A stretch of DNA of 64,000 bases from Chlorogloeopsis sp. ULAP01 (GTDB lineage Bacteria > Cyanobacteriota > Cyanobacteriia > Cyanobacteriales > Nostocaceae). Location: NCBI RefSeq assembly GCF_030381805.1, contig NZ_JAUDRH010000010.1, positions 62,001-126,000 on the forward strand, given 5' to 3'. A program made the position numbers and the translations under genes. The notes beneath the pieces were generated by a model. That model was not told the origin of the DNA, did not search any database, and was given only the letters and a program-made list of their open reading frames with translations. Positions 7,441-15,782 of this stretch are shown piece by piece (positions within the stretch are counted from its first letter, which is position 1; every line of letters starts with the position of its first letter).

Positions 7441-8445
7441 ATGACTAATAAGCCGGAACGTGTGGTATTGATTGGAGTAGCCGGAGACTCCGGATGTGGT
7501 AAATCTACGTTTTTGCGTCGTCTTATAGATTTATTCGGTGAAGAATTAATGACAGTTATCTGTTTGGATGACTATCATTGTCTAGATAGAAAACAGCGTA
7601 AAGAAACAGGAATAACTGCTTTAGATCCAAGAGCAAACAATTTTGACCTGATGTATGAGCAAATCAAAGCGCTCAAAGAAGGTCAATCTATAATGAAGCC
7701 GATTTACAATCACGAAACTGGTTTAATCGATCCTCCAGAGTTAATAGAACCTAATCACATTTTAGTAATTGAAGGTTTGCATCCTTTATATGATGAGCGC
7801 GTGCGATCGCTAATTGACTTCAGTGTCTATTTTGATATTAGTGATGAAGTCAAGATCGCTTGGAAAATCCAGCGAGATATGGCAGAACGTGGTCACAATT
7901 ATGAAGACGTTTTAGCTCAAATCAATTCCCGCAAACCAGATTTTCAAAAGTACATTGAGCCACAAAGAGAATTTGCTGATGTAGTTCTCCAGGTACTACC
8001 CACCAACCTGATTAAAGAGGATAAAGAACGTAAAGTTCTGCGGGTACGGATGCTACAGCGCGAGGGTAAGGAAGGCTTTGAGCCGGTTTATCTGTTTGAT
8101 GAAGGTTCCACAATTCACTGGACTCCTTGTGGACGCAAGTTGACTTGTTCCTATCCTGGTATGCAAATGTACTATGGTTCGGATGTATACTACGGTCGCT
8201 ACGTCTCGGTATTAGAAGTAGATGGTCAATTTGATAACTTAGATGAAGTAATTTATATTGAAACCCATCTGAGTAACACTTCTACCAAGTACCAAGGCGA
8301 GATGACTCACTTATTGCTCCAGCACCGTGAGTACCCTGGTTCCAACAACGGTACTGGTTTATTCCAAGTGCTGACAGGCTTGAAGATGCGTGCTGCCTAC
8401 GAGCGTTTGACAGCAAGGGAAGCGAAAATGGCAGTTCAAGTCTAG
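7441..8445 (+). CDS. prk: Phosphoribulokinase
   Basis: PRK phosphorylates ribulose 5-phosphate with ATP to form ribulose 1,5-bisphosphate, the Rubisco substrate, in the cytoplasm. The 334-residue protein carries the P-loop AGDSGCGKS (residues 14-22). The redox-regulatory cysteines of oxygenic phototrophs are present: Cys19 inside the P-loop and Cys41, plus the C-terminal pair Cys230/Cys236 (WTPCGRKLTC), which affects binding in the CP12-GAPDH complex. Thioredoxin control and CP12 inhibition are therefore expected. AGGAG precedes the ATG. The gene has its own terminator at 8472-8498, so it is probably a single-gene transcript. Confidence 0.97.
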   Translation: MTNKPERVVLIGVAGDSGCGKSTFLRRLIDLFGEELMTVICLDDYHCLDRKQRKETGITALDPRANNFDLMYEQIKALKEGQSIMKPIYNHETGLIDPPELIEPNHILVIEGLHPLYDERVRSLIDFSVYFDISDEVKIAWKIQRDMAERGHNYEDVLAQINSRKPDFQKYIEPQREFADVVLQVLPTNLIKEDKERKVLRVRMLQREGKEGFEPVYLFDEGSTIHWTPCGRKLTCSYPGMQMYYGSDVYYGRYVSVLEVDGQFDNLDEVIYIETHLSNTSTKYQGEMTHLLLQHREYPGSNNGTGLFQVLTGLKMRAAYERLTAREAKMAVQV

Positions 8446-8471
8446 AGTTTAATACTTGTGTCAAATGTCTT

Positions 8472-8498
8472 GGGGACGCTGTTGCGTCCTCCTTTTTT
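8472..8498 (+). terminator. Rho-independent terminator of prk
   Basis: The stem GGACGC/GCGTCC with loop TGTT, extendable by two further pairs, is followed directly by CC and six T residues. It lies 27 bases after the prk stop codon and has the standard form of an intrinsic terminator. Confidence 0.85.
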
Positions 8499-8648
8499 AT
8501 GGGCGATCGCATAAGTTGGGTATTTAGCAAAAAAGTTACCTCAGTTGTAGTTAGTTTAAGAATTAGTAGCATCAATAAGTGATTTTGATAAAGTTCGTGT
8601 GTATCTGGAACTGCTAATTGTGAAAATATTGATATGATCGCAGATTAA

Positions 8649-8684
8649 GGTAGCTGATTTAAATGTCAATATGGAGTCAGCTAC
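8649..8684 (+). promoter_or_regulatory. Leader hairpin in front of metK
   Basis: GTAGCTGA (8650-8657) and TCAGCTAC (8677-8684) are exact reverse complements with a 19-base loop. The structure ends 12 bases before the AGGAGGA ribosome-binding site of metK. It does not show the conserved core of a SAM riboswitch. It may influence translation or mRNA stability; this is inference. Confidence 0.35.
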
Positions 8685-8695
8685 GTAACCTTTGT

Positions 8696-8702
8696 AGGAG
8701 GA
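8696..8702 (+). promoter_or_regulatory. Strong ribosome-binding site fixing the TTG start of metK
   Basis: AGGAGGA ends seven bases before the TTG at 8710. The first residues after this TTG (SRRYLFTSESVTEGHPDK) are the normal beginning of MetK, so the unusual start codon is well supported. Confidence 0.8.
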
Positions 8703-8709
8703 ATAAAAA

Positions 8710-9969
8710 TTGTCTCGACGTTATCTATTCACCTCCGAGTCAGTCACCGAAGGTCATCCAGACAAAATCTGCGATCAGATTTCTGATGCAATTCTAGATG
8801 CCTTACTTACACAAGATCCTAGTAGCCGAGTTGCGGCTGAGGTTGTTGTCAATACTGGCTTGGTACTAATCACTGGTGAAATTACTACCAAAACCAATGC
8901 CAATTATGTAAATATCGCCCGTAAGAAAATTGCTGAGATTGGCTACACCGATGCTGTTAACGGCTTCTGTGCTAACAGCTGCTCAGTCATGGTAGCCTTG
9001 GACGAGCAATCACCAGATATTGCCCAAGGTGTAAATGCTGCCCAAGAAGCTCGTCAAGATAGTGAGGAACTTTTTGACAAGATTGGTGCAGGCGATCAAG
9101 GTATCATGTTTGGCTTTGCTTGTAACGAAACACCAGAACTGATGCCTTTACCCATCAGTCTTGCTCACCGTATTGCTCGCCGACTGGCAGCAGTCCGTAA
9201 GACTGGCGATCTACCATACCTACGTCCTGATGGTAAAACTCAGGTTAGCGTAGTTTATGAAGATGGACGTCCTGTAGGCATTGATACAATCCTGATCTCG
9301 ACACAGCACACACCGACTATTGGTGAAATTACTGATGAAGCGGCAGTGCAAGCCAAAATCAAGCAAGATCTTTGGTCAGCTGTAGTCCAACCTGTATTTG
9401 GGGACTTAAACATTCAGCCAGACGAGAATACCCGCTTTTTAGTTAATCCTACGGGTAAATTTGTCATTGGCGGCCCACAAGGCGATTCTGGTTTAACTGG
9501 GCGCAAAATTATTGTTGATACCTACGGTGGTTATTCCAGACACGGCGGCGGGGCATTTTCTGGCAAAGATCCTACAAAAGTAGACCGCAGTGCGGCTTAC
9601 GCTTGTAGATATGCGGCAAAAAACATTGTTGCTGCGGGATTAGCAGAAAAATGCGAAGTTCAGCTAAGTTATGCCATTGGCGTAGCAAGACCTGTAAGTA
9701 TCATGGTGGATACCTTTGGTACCAACAAAGTTGATGAGCAAATTTTGCTCGATTTAATCCAAGAGCATTTTGAACTGCGTCCAGCAGGGATTATCCACGT
9801 CTTTAATCTACGCAACCTGCCCAGTGAGCGAGGCGGACGTTTTTATCAGGACGTCGCTGCTTATGGTCACTTTGGCCGGACTGATCTAGACTTGCCTTGG
9901 GAGCGTACCGATAAAGTGGAACTGTTGAAGGGAGCAGTTAGCAAGCAATTATCGGCAGCGATCGCCTAA
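8710..9969 (+). CDS. metK: S-adenosylmethionine synthetase
   Basis: MetK joins methionine and ATP to make S-adenosylmethionine, releasing phosphate and pyrophosphate. The 419-residue protein has the N-terminal GHPDK motif (residues 15-19), the ATP-binding GAGDQGIMFG hexapeptide region and the P-loop-like GGPQGDSGLTGRKI, as well as the GGGAFSGKDPTKVDRS segment that carries active-site residues. It starts with TTG preceded by AGGAGGA. It is complete and of normal length. Two hairpins downstream (9994-10062) probably end its transcript. Confidence 0.97.
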   Translation: MSRRYLFTSESVTEGHPDKICDQISDAILDALLTQDPSSRVAAEVVVNTGLVLITGEITTKTNANYVNIARKKIAEIGYTDAVNGFCANSCSVMVALDEQSPDIAQGVNAAQEARQDSEELFDKIGAGDQGIMFGFACNETPELMPLPISLAHRIARRLAAVRKTGDLPYLRPDGKTQVSVVYEDGRPVGIDTILISTQHTPTIGEITDEAAVQAKIKQDLWSAVVQPVFGDLNIQPDENTRFLVNPTGKFVIGGPQGDSGLTGRKIIVDTYGGYSRHGGGAFSGKDPTKVDRSAAYACRYAAKNIVAAGLAEKCEVQLSYAIGVARPVSIMVDTFGTNKVDEQILLDLIQEHFELRPAGIIHVFNLRNLPSERGGRFYQDVAAYGHFGRTDLDLPWERTDKVELLKGAVSKQLSAAIA

Positions 9970-9993
9970 CCCTAAACTGAAGAGCAAAAAGTG

Positions 9994-10062
9994 AAAGTCA
10001 AAAATTATGCTTGACTTTTAGTTTTGCCGATCCGCCCTCTTTATCTGTAAAGATAGAGAGGG
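9994..10062 (+). terminator. Two hairpins after metK
   Basis: The first hairpin has arms AAAGTCAA (9994-10001) and TTGACTTT (10011-10018) followed by TAGTTTT. The second (10035-10062) pairs CCCTCT...TATCT with AGATA-GAGAGGG. Both lie within 100 bases after the metK stop codon. The first fits an intrinsic terminator better because of its T-run. Confidence 0.55.
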
Positions 10063-10074
10063 TTTGAGCTTGAA

Positions 10075-10235
10075 AATAGGGGTTAGGGACTAGGGATTAG
10101 GAAGAGGAGTGGGGGAGGAACAAATAAGATAGGGAAGATGGGGGAGAATTCTTCTCCGTGTCCCCACCTCCCCGTGTCCTCTTCTTCACGATACCCAGTA
10201 CCCAGTACCCAATCACCAGTACCCAATCCCCGATC
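10075..10235. repeat. Repeat cluster with heptamers and imperfect hairpin
   Basis: A GGGGTTAGGGACTAGGGATTAGG tract, a purine-rich segment, a pyrimidine-rich segment with TTCTCCGTGTC (10152-10162) and CCCAGTA/CCCAATA heptamers (about 10194-10230) follow one another. The purine and pyrimidine halves can pair as an imperfect hairpin. The TTCTCCGTGTC element recurs inside ldpA at 51585-51595, which shows that the same repeat family also enters coding sequence. Confidence 0.6.
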
Positions 10236-10428
10236 TGGTTTGTCAAAAATTTATATATATAAAAACTACTTAAATATCATCAATACCATGCTTACTATAT
10301 AGAGAGTGAGGAGTTGCCCTTGTTATAAAAATAATGTAGACGGTTATTTTGGCGGGAGTGCGACAGAGATTTGAGGCATACAAACTCAAAAGCCAACCGC
10401 TGTTGACAGCAGTTCATAAAACAAAAAA

Positions 10429-12102
10429 GTGTCAGTCGATCAGCCCTCTACCGACGAACTCCCGACTATAGAATTTCCCTCACGAGGGAAATTGAAAGCT
10501 AGTTCTTGGCGTATTCATCAAAAAATAGGTTATGGCTATTTTCTAGCCATAGGAATTGGCTGTCTTGGTTCTGTTGCTGGATTAATAGTCGCGAACTACT
10601 ACCGAGCGCGAGAAATCAGGCAATTTAATCATGCCCATTTCCAAACACAAATGCTGATTGGTTATAGAGATGCGGTTATTGGAGCACAATTACATAGTGC
10701 CTACCTACCTGCTGTGATCGAACAGCCACAAAGGCTAGCAAACACACGAGCCGAATTTTTAAGAAATATTGATGAAACAAAGAAAATTGAACGTCAAATC
10801 ACAGATTTTTTAGAGAGTAAACCAAGGAGATTGGCAGCGACTGAAGCCACTTTAAAGACTTTATTACAAACTTACGCGACTACTTTAAATGCTTACGTTC
10901 AGCAAATTGATGCGATTTTAGAACCTATTAACGAGCAGCAGTTACAGCCTGAACAAGTATCAACATTACAAAGTCAATTGCTGGCTGTCATGGGTGGTGA
11001 AAAAGTTGCGCGTTTAGATCAGCTATCTGGACAATTAACCAATATCCTGCAAAGTGCGCAACAGCAAGAGCAGGCGATGACTATAGATGTGGAACAAGCA
11101 AAAGGAATTGAGAGATTAATAGTTATAGCTAGTATGCTGGTGTCGGTAGGAGTTGCTGCTGTTGTCGCTTGGCGTACTTCCCGCGCGATCGCTGAACCAG
11201 TGATTACTGTGACTCAAGTTGCTGAACAGGTAGCACAGAAATCAAATTTTGATTTACGAGCGCCAATTACCACAGAAGACGAAATTGGTTTGCTCGCCAA
11301 ATCTCTCAATCGCCTAATAGAGCAAGTATCTAAGCATACTAAAGAACTAGAAAATGCTAAGGAACTTGCTGAAGCTGCCAGTAAGGCTAAAAGTCAGTTT
11401 TTGGCTAATATTAGCCATGAATTGCGTACCCCACTGAATGCGATTATTGGCTTGAGTCAACTGCTAGAAGATGATGCTGTTGATATGGGTTTATCAGAAG
11501 ATTTTATCAGTGACCTTGATTCTATTAACTCTGCTGGTAAACATCTGCTGACATTGATTAACGATATTCTTGACTTGTCGAAAATTGAAGCGGGTAAAAT
11601 GACTTTTTACTCTGAGACATTCGACTTGATGACGTTAATTAACAATGTCGTCCATACAGTTAAGCCATTAGTGGAGAAAAACGGCAATGTTTTAGAAATT
11701 GATTATGAGCATGAATTAGGCATCATGCATACCGATCAAACTAAACTACGGCAGGTACTTTACAATCTACTAAGTAACGCAGCCAAATTTACTACTAATG
11801 GTAAAGTCAAGCTGAAAATAAAGCGGGAAAAAGCTTACTCAATCCAAGAAGAGACGAGTGGCAAGATTACTTTTGTAGTTAGTGACACGGGTATAGGTAT
11901 GTCTCAAAAGCAACAGCAACAGTTATTTCAACCCTTTACTCAAGGAGACGCATCAACAACAAAAAAATATGGCGGTACCGGGCTGGGTTTAGCAATTAGC
12001 CGCCACTTTTGTCATATGATGGGAGGTGAAATTTTTGTAACCAGCGAGCAGGGTATCGGTTCTACTTTCACCGTACGATTACCGATTGTTGTGAAAGAGT
12101 AG
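10429..12102 (+). CDS. Membrane sensor histidine kinase with HAMP domain
   Basis: The 557-residue protein has transmembrane helices at about 37-57 and 228-247 flanking a helical periplasmic sensor region of about 170 residues. A HAMP domain (about 248-305), a HisKA domain with the H-box ANISHELRTP (phospho-acceptor His330), and an HATPase domain with the N-box LRQVLYNLLSNAAKF, the G1 box VSDTGIGM and the G2 box GGTGLGLAIS follow. There is no receiver domain, and no response regulator gene lies beside it, so its partner is unknown. The start is GTG at 10429 without a clear ribosome-binding site. It converges on sufS with a gap of only 24 bases. Confidence 0.9.
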   Translation: MSVDQPSTDELPTIEFPSRGKLKASSWRIHQKIGYGYFLAIGIGCLGSVAGLIVANYYRAREIRQFNHAHFQTQMLIGYRDAVIGAQLHSAYLPAVIEQPQRLANTRAEFLRNIDETKKIERQITDFLESKPRRLAATEATLKTLLQTYATTLNAYVQQIDAILEPINEQQLQPEQVSTLQSQLLAVMGGEKVARLDQLSGQLTNILQSAQQQEQAMTIDVEQAKGIERLIVIASMLVSVGVAAVVAWRTSRAIAEPVITVTQVAEQVAQKSNFDLRAPITTEDEIGLLAKSLNRLIEQVSKHTKELENAKELAEAASKAKSQFLANISHELRTPLNAIIGLSQLLEDDAVDMGLSEDFISDLDSINSAGKHLLTLINDILDLSKIEAGKMTFYSETFDLMTLINNVVHTVKPLVEKNGNVLEIDYEHELGIMHTDQTKLRQVLYNLLSNAAKFTTNGKVKLKIKREKAYSIQEETSGKITFVVSDTGIGMSQKQQQQLFQPFTQGDASTTKKYGGTGLGLAISRHFCHMMGGEIFVTSEQGIGSTFTVRLPIVVKE

Positions 12103-12126
12103 GAGGGGATAAGGGACAGGTAGGAA

Positions 12127-13389
12127 TTAACCGAAAATCCCAGTAAAAAAGTCAATAGTTTCCTTTAGTGCCTTGATGAAGACATCTATTTCCTCACGGG
12201 TATTGTAGAAAGATAAACTTGCCCGCGCAGTGCCAGCAATACCCAAGTAACGATGTAATGGTTGTGTACAGTGATGCCCTGAACGAATAGCAACACCTTC
12301 TTGATCTAATAATGTCGATAAGTCGTTAGCGTGGACTTCTGCCACAGTAAATGCAGCTAAAGATGCCCTACCTTCACCTTTTGCATTTGGTTTTGGGCCG
12401 TAGATTTTAATTTGAGGTATTTTTTCTAACTGTTGGAATAAATAAGCAGTTAGTTCTGCTTCATAGGCGTGAATTTTATCCATACCAATGCCGCTAAGAT
12501 AGTCCACTGCTGCACCAAGAGCGATCGCTTCTCCAATGGCAGGTGTTCCAGCTTCAAATTTATGTGGTAAATCTGCGTAGGTAGAATAGTCTAAAAACAC
12601 TTCCGCAATCATTTCGCCACCACCCAAAAAAGGCGGCATCGCTTGCAGCAGTTCTAGCTTGCCATATAAAAAACCAACTCCAGTCGTAGCACACATTTTA
12701 TGACCAGATGCCACCAACCAGTCACAGTCAATTTGCTGTACGTTAACGGGCATATGAGGCACACTTTGGCAAGCATCAATTAATACTCTTGCACCATACT
12801 GATGTGCCAGGTTACAAATTTCTTCTACAGGATTAATACAACCCAAACTGTTAGAAACATGAACTACTGACACCAATTTTGTTTTCTCAGAAAGCAACTT
12901 CTGAAACTGTTCCAAATCAAAAGTTTCTTCTGATGTCAGTTCCACGTACTTGAGCACTGCACCTGTTTTGGCAGCGACAAATTGCCAGGGAACAATATTG
13001 CTGTGGTGTTCCATCACCGACAGAATAATTTCGTCTCCCTGCTGTAAATTGTTCATGCCCCAGCTATAAGCAACCAAGTTAATTGCCTCAGTCGCATTGC
13101 GGGTGAAGACTATTTCCTGACGCGATTTAGCATTAACAAATTTAGCAACTTTGTCTCGCGCTGCTTCATAAGCATCGGTTGCTTTGGCACTCAGAGTATG
13201 TACGCCGCGATGTACGTTGGCGTTGTACTGCTCATAGTAATCTCGCAGCGTGTCTATTACGAGCAAAGGCTTTTGAGATGTGGCAGCGTTATCGAAATAA
13301 ACTAAGGGTTTACCGTTGACTTCCTGATGTAATATCGGGAAGTCAAAACGGACTTTTTCAGCAAGGGTTAATTCTTGAGTAAAGGTCAT
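12127..13389 (-). CDS. sufS: SufS cysteine desulfurase (group II)
   Basis: SufS removes sulfur from cysteine and passes it, as a persulfide, to the SufBCD scaffold for Fe-S cluster assembly. The 420-residue protein shows the aminotransferase class V fold: the PLP lysine in ASGHKMC (Lys231), the PLP-contacting Asp205 (LIDAC), the EHHSN motif at 128-132, and the persulfide cysteine in the group II motif RSGHHC (Cys374). It is the last gene of sufBCDS. A 110-base gap with a repeat separates it from sufD. No sufE is visible here. Confidence 0.96.
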   Translation of the reverse strand: MTFTQELTLAEKVRFDFPILHQEVNGKPLVYFDNAATSQKPLLVIDTLRDYYEQYNANVHRGVHTLSAKATDAYEAARDKVAKFVNAKSRQEIVFTRNATEAINLVAYSWGMNNLQQGDEIILSVMEHHSNIVPWQFVAAKTGAVLKYVELTSEETFDLEQFQKLLSEKTKLVSVVHVSNSLGCINPVEEICNLAHQYGARVLIDACQSVPHMPVNVQQIDCDWLVASGHKMCATTGVGFLYGKLELLQAMPPFLGGGEMIAEVFLDYSTYADLPHKFEAGTPAIGEAIALGAAVDYLSGIGMDKIHAYEAELTAYLFQQLEKIPQIKIYGPKPNAKGEGRASLAAFTVAEVHANDLSTLLDQEGVAIRSGHHCTQPLHRYLGIAGTARASLSFYNTREEIDVFIKALKETIDFFTGIFG

Positions 13390-13499
13390 GTCTAATTAGT
13401 TAATAGTTATTAGTCATTAGGGGCGGGTTTTACCCATTCATTAGTGGCAGGGCAGATACAATTTCTCATCAAACCCGCCTGTACATATAGTCAATAGGT
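13390..13499. repeat. Repeat-filled gap between sufD and sufS
   Basis: Heptamer-like TTAGTCATTAG copies (13394-13420) are followed by an inverted repeat with arms GGCGGGTTT (13422-13430) and AAACCCGCC (13471-13479). A related element occurs at 26148-26209. It could form a large hairpin inside the suf transcript and separate sufS expression from that of sufBCD. Confidence 0.55.
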
Positions 13500-14864
13500 T
13501 TAAGCTTTAGACTGTAGACTATTGACGGATTGTGTGAGTCTTTCGCGCAAAGAGGCTACAGGAATTTGATTAATAATTTCAGCCGCGAAGGCATTAATTA
13601 ATAAGTTTCGTGCATCTTGTTCATCGATTCCTCGGCTTTGCAGATAGAAGATTTCATCATCTTCTAGTTGGCTGACAGTGGCACCGTGAGCGCACTTTAC
13701 ATTATCTGCTGTAATTTCTAACTGCGGTTTAGTATCAATTCTGGCTTTAGATGATAGTAGCAAATTGCGATTCAACTGTGATGCATCTGTTAGCTGTGCG
13801 GGTTTGGGGACAAAAACTTTGCCATTGAAGACAGCATGAGCGCGATCGCCTACTATCGTTTTATGTAGCTGCTGAGTTCTACCGTGAGGATAGTTGAGTG
13901 CGATCGCACTGTGGGTATCTGCCAACTGGTTACCACCGATAATCGTCAATCCATTCAGGGTAGTTTCCGTTTCCTCGCCAGTTTGTAAAATTTCTAAATT
14001 GTGCCGCGATAACCTGGCACCCAAAGAAATGGCATTACAAATATAGCGACTGTAGCGTGCTTGGGTAACGGCAGTTTTCCCGATATGAAAACCCTCTGTA
14101 CTATCCAACTCCAAGCGCGTGTGATTTACCTGAGCATTTTCCTCAACAAAAATCTCCGTCACCGCATTGGTAAAGTAAACTTCTTCCTTCGCGCTTTTTG
14201 CGTCTGTGCGGTTTTTGTACTCCTCCACCAAAGTCACCTGCGCTCCACTTTCCGCTACCACCAAGCAACGCGGCAAAGAAATTGTTGGTGCCTCTCCAGC
14301 AGCAATAAACACTAAATGAATTGGTGTTTCTACTACTACATTCTTAGGCACCCAAATGACTGCCACATCATTGATGCCAGCAGTATTAAGGGCAGTAAAG
14401 ACTTCCAGCGCGCCTTCAGACTGTGCTAAATATTGCTGCACGCGCTGGCTGTAGGCTACAGGTAAATCAGCTAAATTGCTAATTACCACCCCATCAGGCA
14501 AAGAAGCGATCGCTGATAACTCTGGTGCATAGCTACCGTTAACGAACACCAAGCGAGAGTTAGCAGTTTCCGACAGAGTTTGTGATTGTACAGATATGCC
14601 ACTAGGTGTTGGTATACTAAATTTTACCTGCCGTAGATCCGACAAATCAGTAAAGCGCCATTCTTCATCGCGGGTGGTAGGAAGAGTAGAGCGACGCACC
14701 CAACTAGCAGCGCGATCGCGCATTTGTTGCAACCAACCTTCTGTTTTTGCTTCGCTTACCCGATCTAATAACTCACTTAGATAAGCATCTCGATCTAGCA
14801 GGGTAGTTGCCAAGCTAACTTCACTTGAGTTAGGTATAGGACTGGGAGAAACTGAAATTGTCAT
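13500..14864 (-). CDS. sufD: Fe-S assembly scaffold subunit SufD
   Basis: SufD forms the SufB-SufC2-SufD complex that assembles Fe-S clusters. The 454-residue protein has a helical N-terminal part (about 1-130) and a right-handed beta-helix core with the family segments SRHNLEILQTGEETETTLNGL and the C-terminal CAHGATVSQLEDDEIFYLQSRGI. Here the cysteine and histidine of CAHGA correspond to conserved SufD residues. It overlaps sufC by four bases (ATGA), which fits translational coupling and a fixed subunit ratio. Start ATG at 14864. Confidence 0.96.
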   Translation of the reverse strand: MTISVSPSPIPNSSEVSLATTLLDRDAYLSELLDRVSEAKTEGWLQQMRDRAASWVRRSTLPTTRDEEWRFTDLSDLRQVKFSIPTPSGISVQSQTLSETANSRLVFVNGSYAPELSAIASLPDGVVISNLADLPVAYSQRVQQYLAQSEGALEVFTALNTAGINDVAVIWVPKNVVVETPIHLVFIAAGEAPTISLPRCLVVAESGAQVTLVEEYKNRTDAKSAKEEVYFTNAVTEIFVEENAQVNHTRLELDSTEGFHIGKTAVTQARYSRYICNAISLGARLSRHNLEILQTGEETETTLNGLTIIGGNQLADTHSAIALNYPHGRTQQLHKTIVGDRAHAVFNGKVFVPKPAQLTDASQLNRNLLLSSKARIDTKPQLEITADNVKCAHGATVSQLEDDEIFYLQSRGIDEQDARNLLINAFAAEIINQIPVASLRERLTQSVNSLQSKA

Positions 14865-15652
14865 TGTACACCCACCTCAATCGCAGCTTCTTCCAACAGC
14901 CAGTCATATCCACGGGTTTCTAATTCCAGCGCCAACTCCTTACCACCAGACTTAATAATCCGTCCATTTGCCATCACATGCACGTAATCCGGCACAATGT
15001 AGTTAAGTAAACGCTGGTAATGGGTAATCATTATTGTGGCATTCTCTGGACTAGTCAAATGATTAACACCATTAGCCACTATCTTTAAGGCGTCAATATC
15101 CAAACCAGAATCTGTTTCATCCAAAATTGCTAGCTTCGGTTCTAGTAGCGCCATTTGCAAAATTTCATTCCGCTTTTTCTCGCCACCAGAAAAACCTTCA
15201 TTCACGCTTCGATTCAGGAAAGCAGCATCCATTTTCACAACTTCTAGCTTTTCCTCTACCAAATCGTCAAAATCAAACGCATCCAGTTCCTCTAATCCCT
15301 GTCCCTTCCGACGAGAATTGTAAGCGACACGCAAGAAATCCAAATTGCTGACGCCAGGAATTTCTAAAGGATACTGAAACGCTAGAAATATACCAGTTCT
15401 GGCGCGTTCTTCTGGTTCCATTTCTAGAAGATTTTGTCTTTGAAAAATCACCTCACCGCCAGTTACTTCATACGCCGGATGCCCAGCCAGCACTTTAGAA
15501 AAGGTACTCTTACCAGAACCATTTGGCCCCATAATCGCATGGATTTCTCCCAAACGTACCTCAAGATTTACACCCTTGAGAATTGGTGTCCCATCAACCT
15601 CGGCTGTCAAATCATGCACAGACAGCACAACTTCACTATTTTCAATAATCAT
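14861..15652 (-). CDS. sufC: Fe-S assembly ATPase SufC
   Basis: SufC is an ABC-type ATPase that drives conformational change in the SufBCD scaffold; it is soluble and has no membrane domain. The 263-residue protein carries Walker A GPNGSGKST (42-50), the Q-loop region AFQYP, the ABC signature FSGGEKKR (154-161), Walker B LAILDE (174-179), the D-loop SGLD and the switch histidine in MITHY. It sits between sufB and sufD and overlaps sufD by four bases. Confidence 0.97.
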   Translation of the reverse strand: MIIENSEVVLSVHDLTAEVDGTPILKGVNLEVRLGEIHAIMGPNGSGKSTFSKVLAGHPAYEVTGGEVIFQRQNLLEMEPEERARTGIFLAFQYPLEIPGVSNLDFLRVAYNSRRKGQGLEELDAFDFDDLVEEKLEVVKMDAAFLNRSVNEGFSGGEKKRNEILQMALLEPKLAILDETDSGLDIDALKIVANGVNHLTSPENATIMITHYQRLLNYIVPDYVHVMANGRIIKSGGKELALELETRGYDWLLEEAAIEVGVQ

Positions 15653-15782
15653 GTTCTCTCTCTATTACTTCTCTTTCTCTGCGCTCTCTGCATCACGGCG
15701 GTTTTTTTATTTCAACCACAGATGCACACCCATAAACACAGATAAATCATCTGTGTGCATCTTTTGGTTATCTGTGTCCGAT
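15653..15782. repeat. Inverted repeat between sufB and sufC
   Basis: The gap between sufB and sufC contains pyrimidine-rich repeat sequence and an inverted repeat, AGATGCACAC (15720-15729) and GTGTGCATCT (15753-15762), flanked by copies of the word ACAGAT/ATCTGTGT. The structure would fold in the suf mRNA after sufB. Confidence 0.6.
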
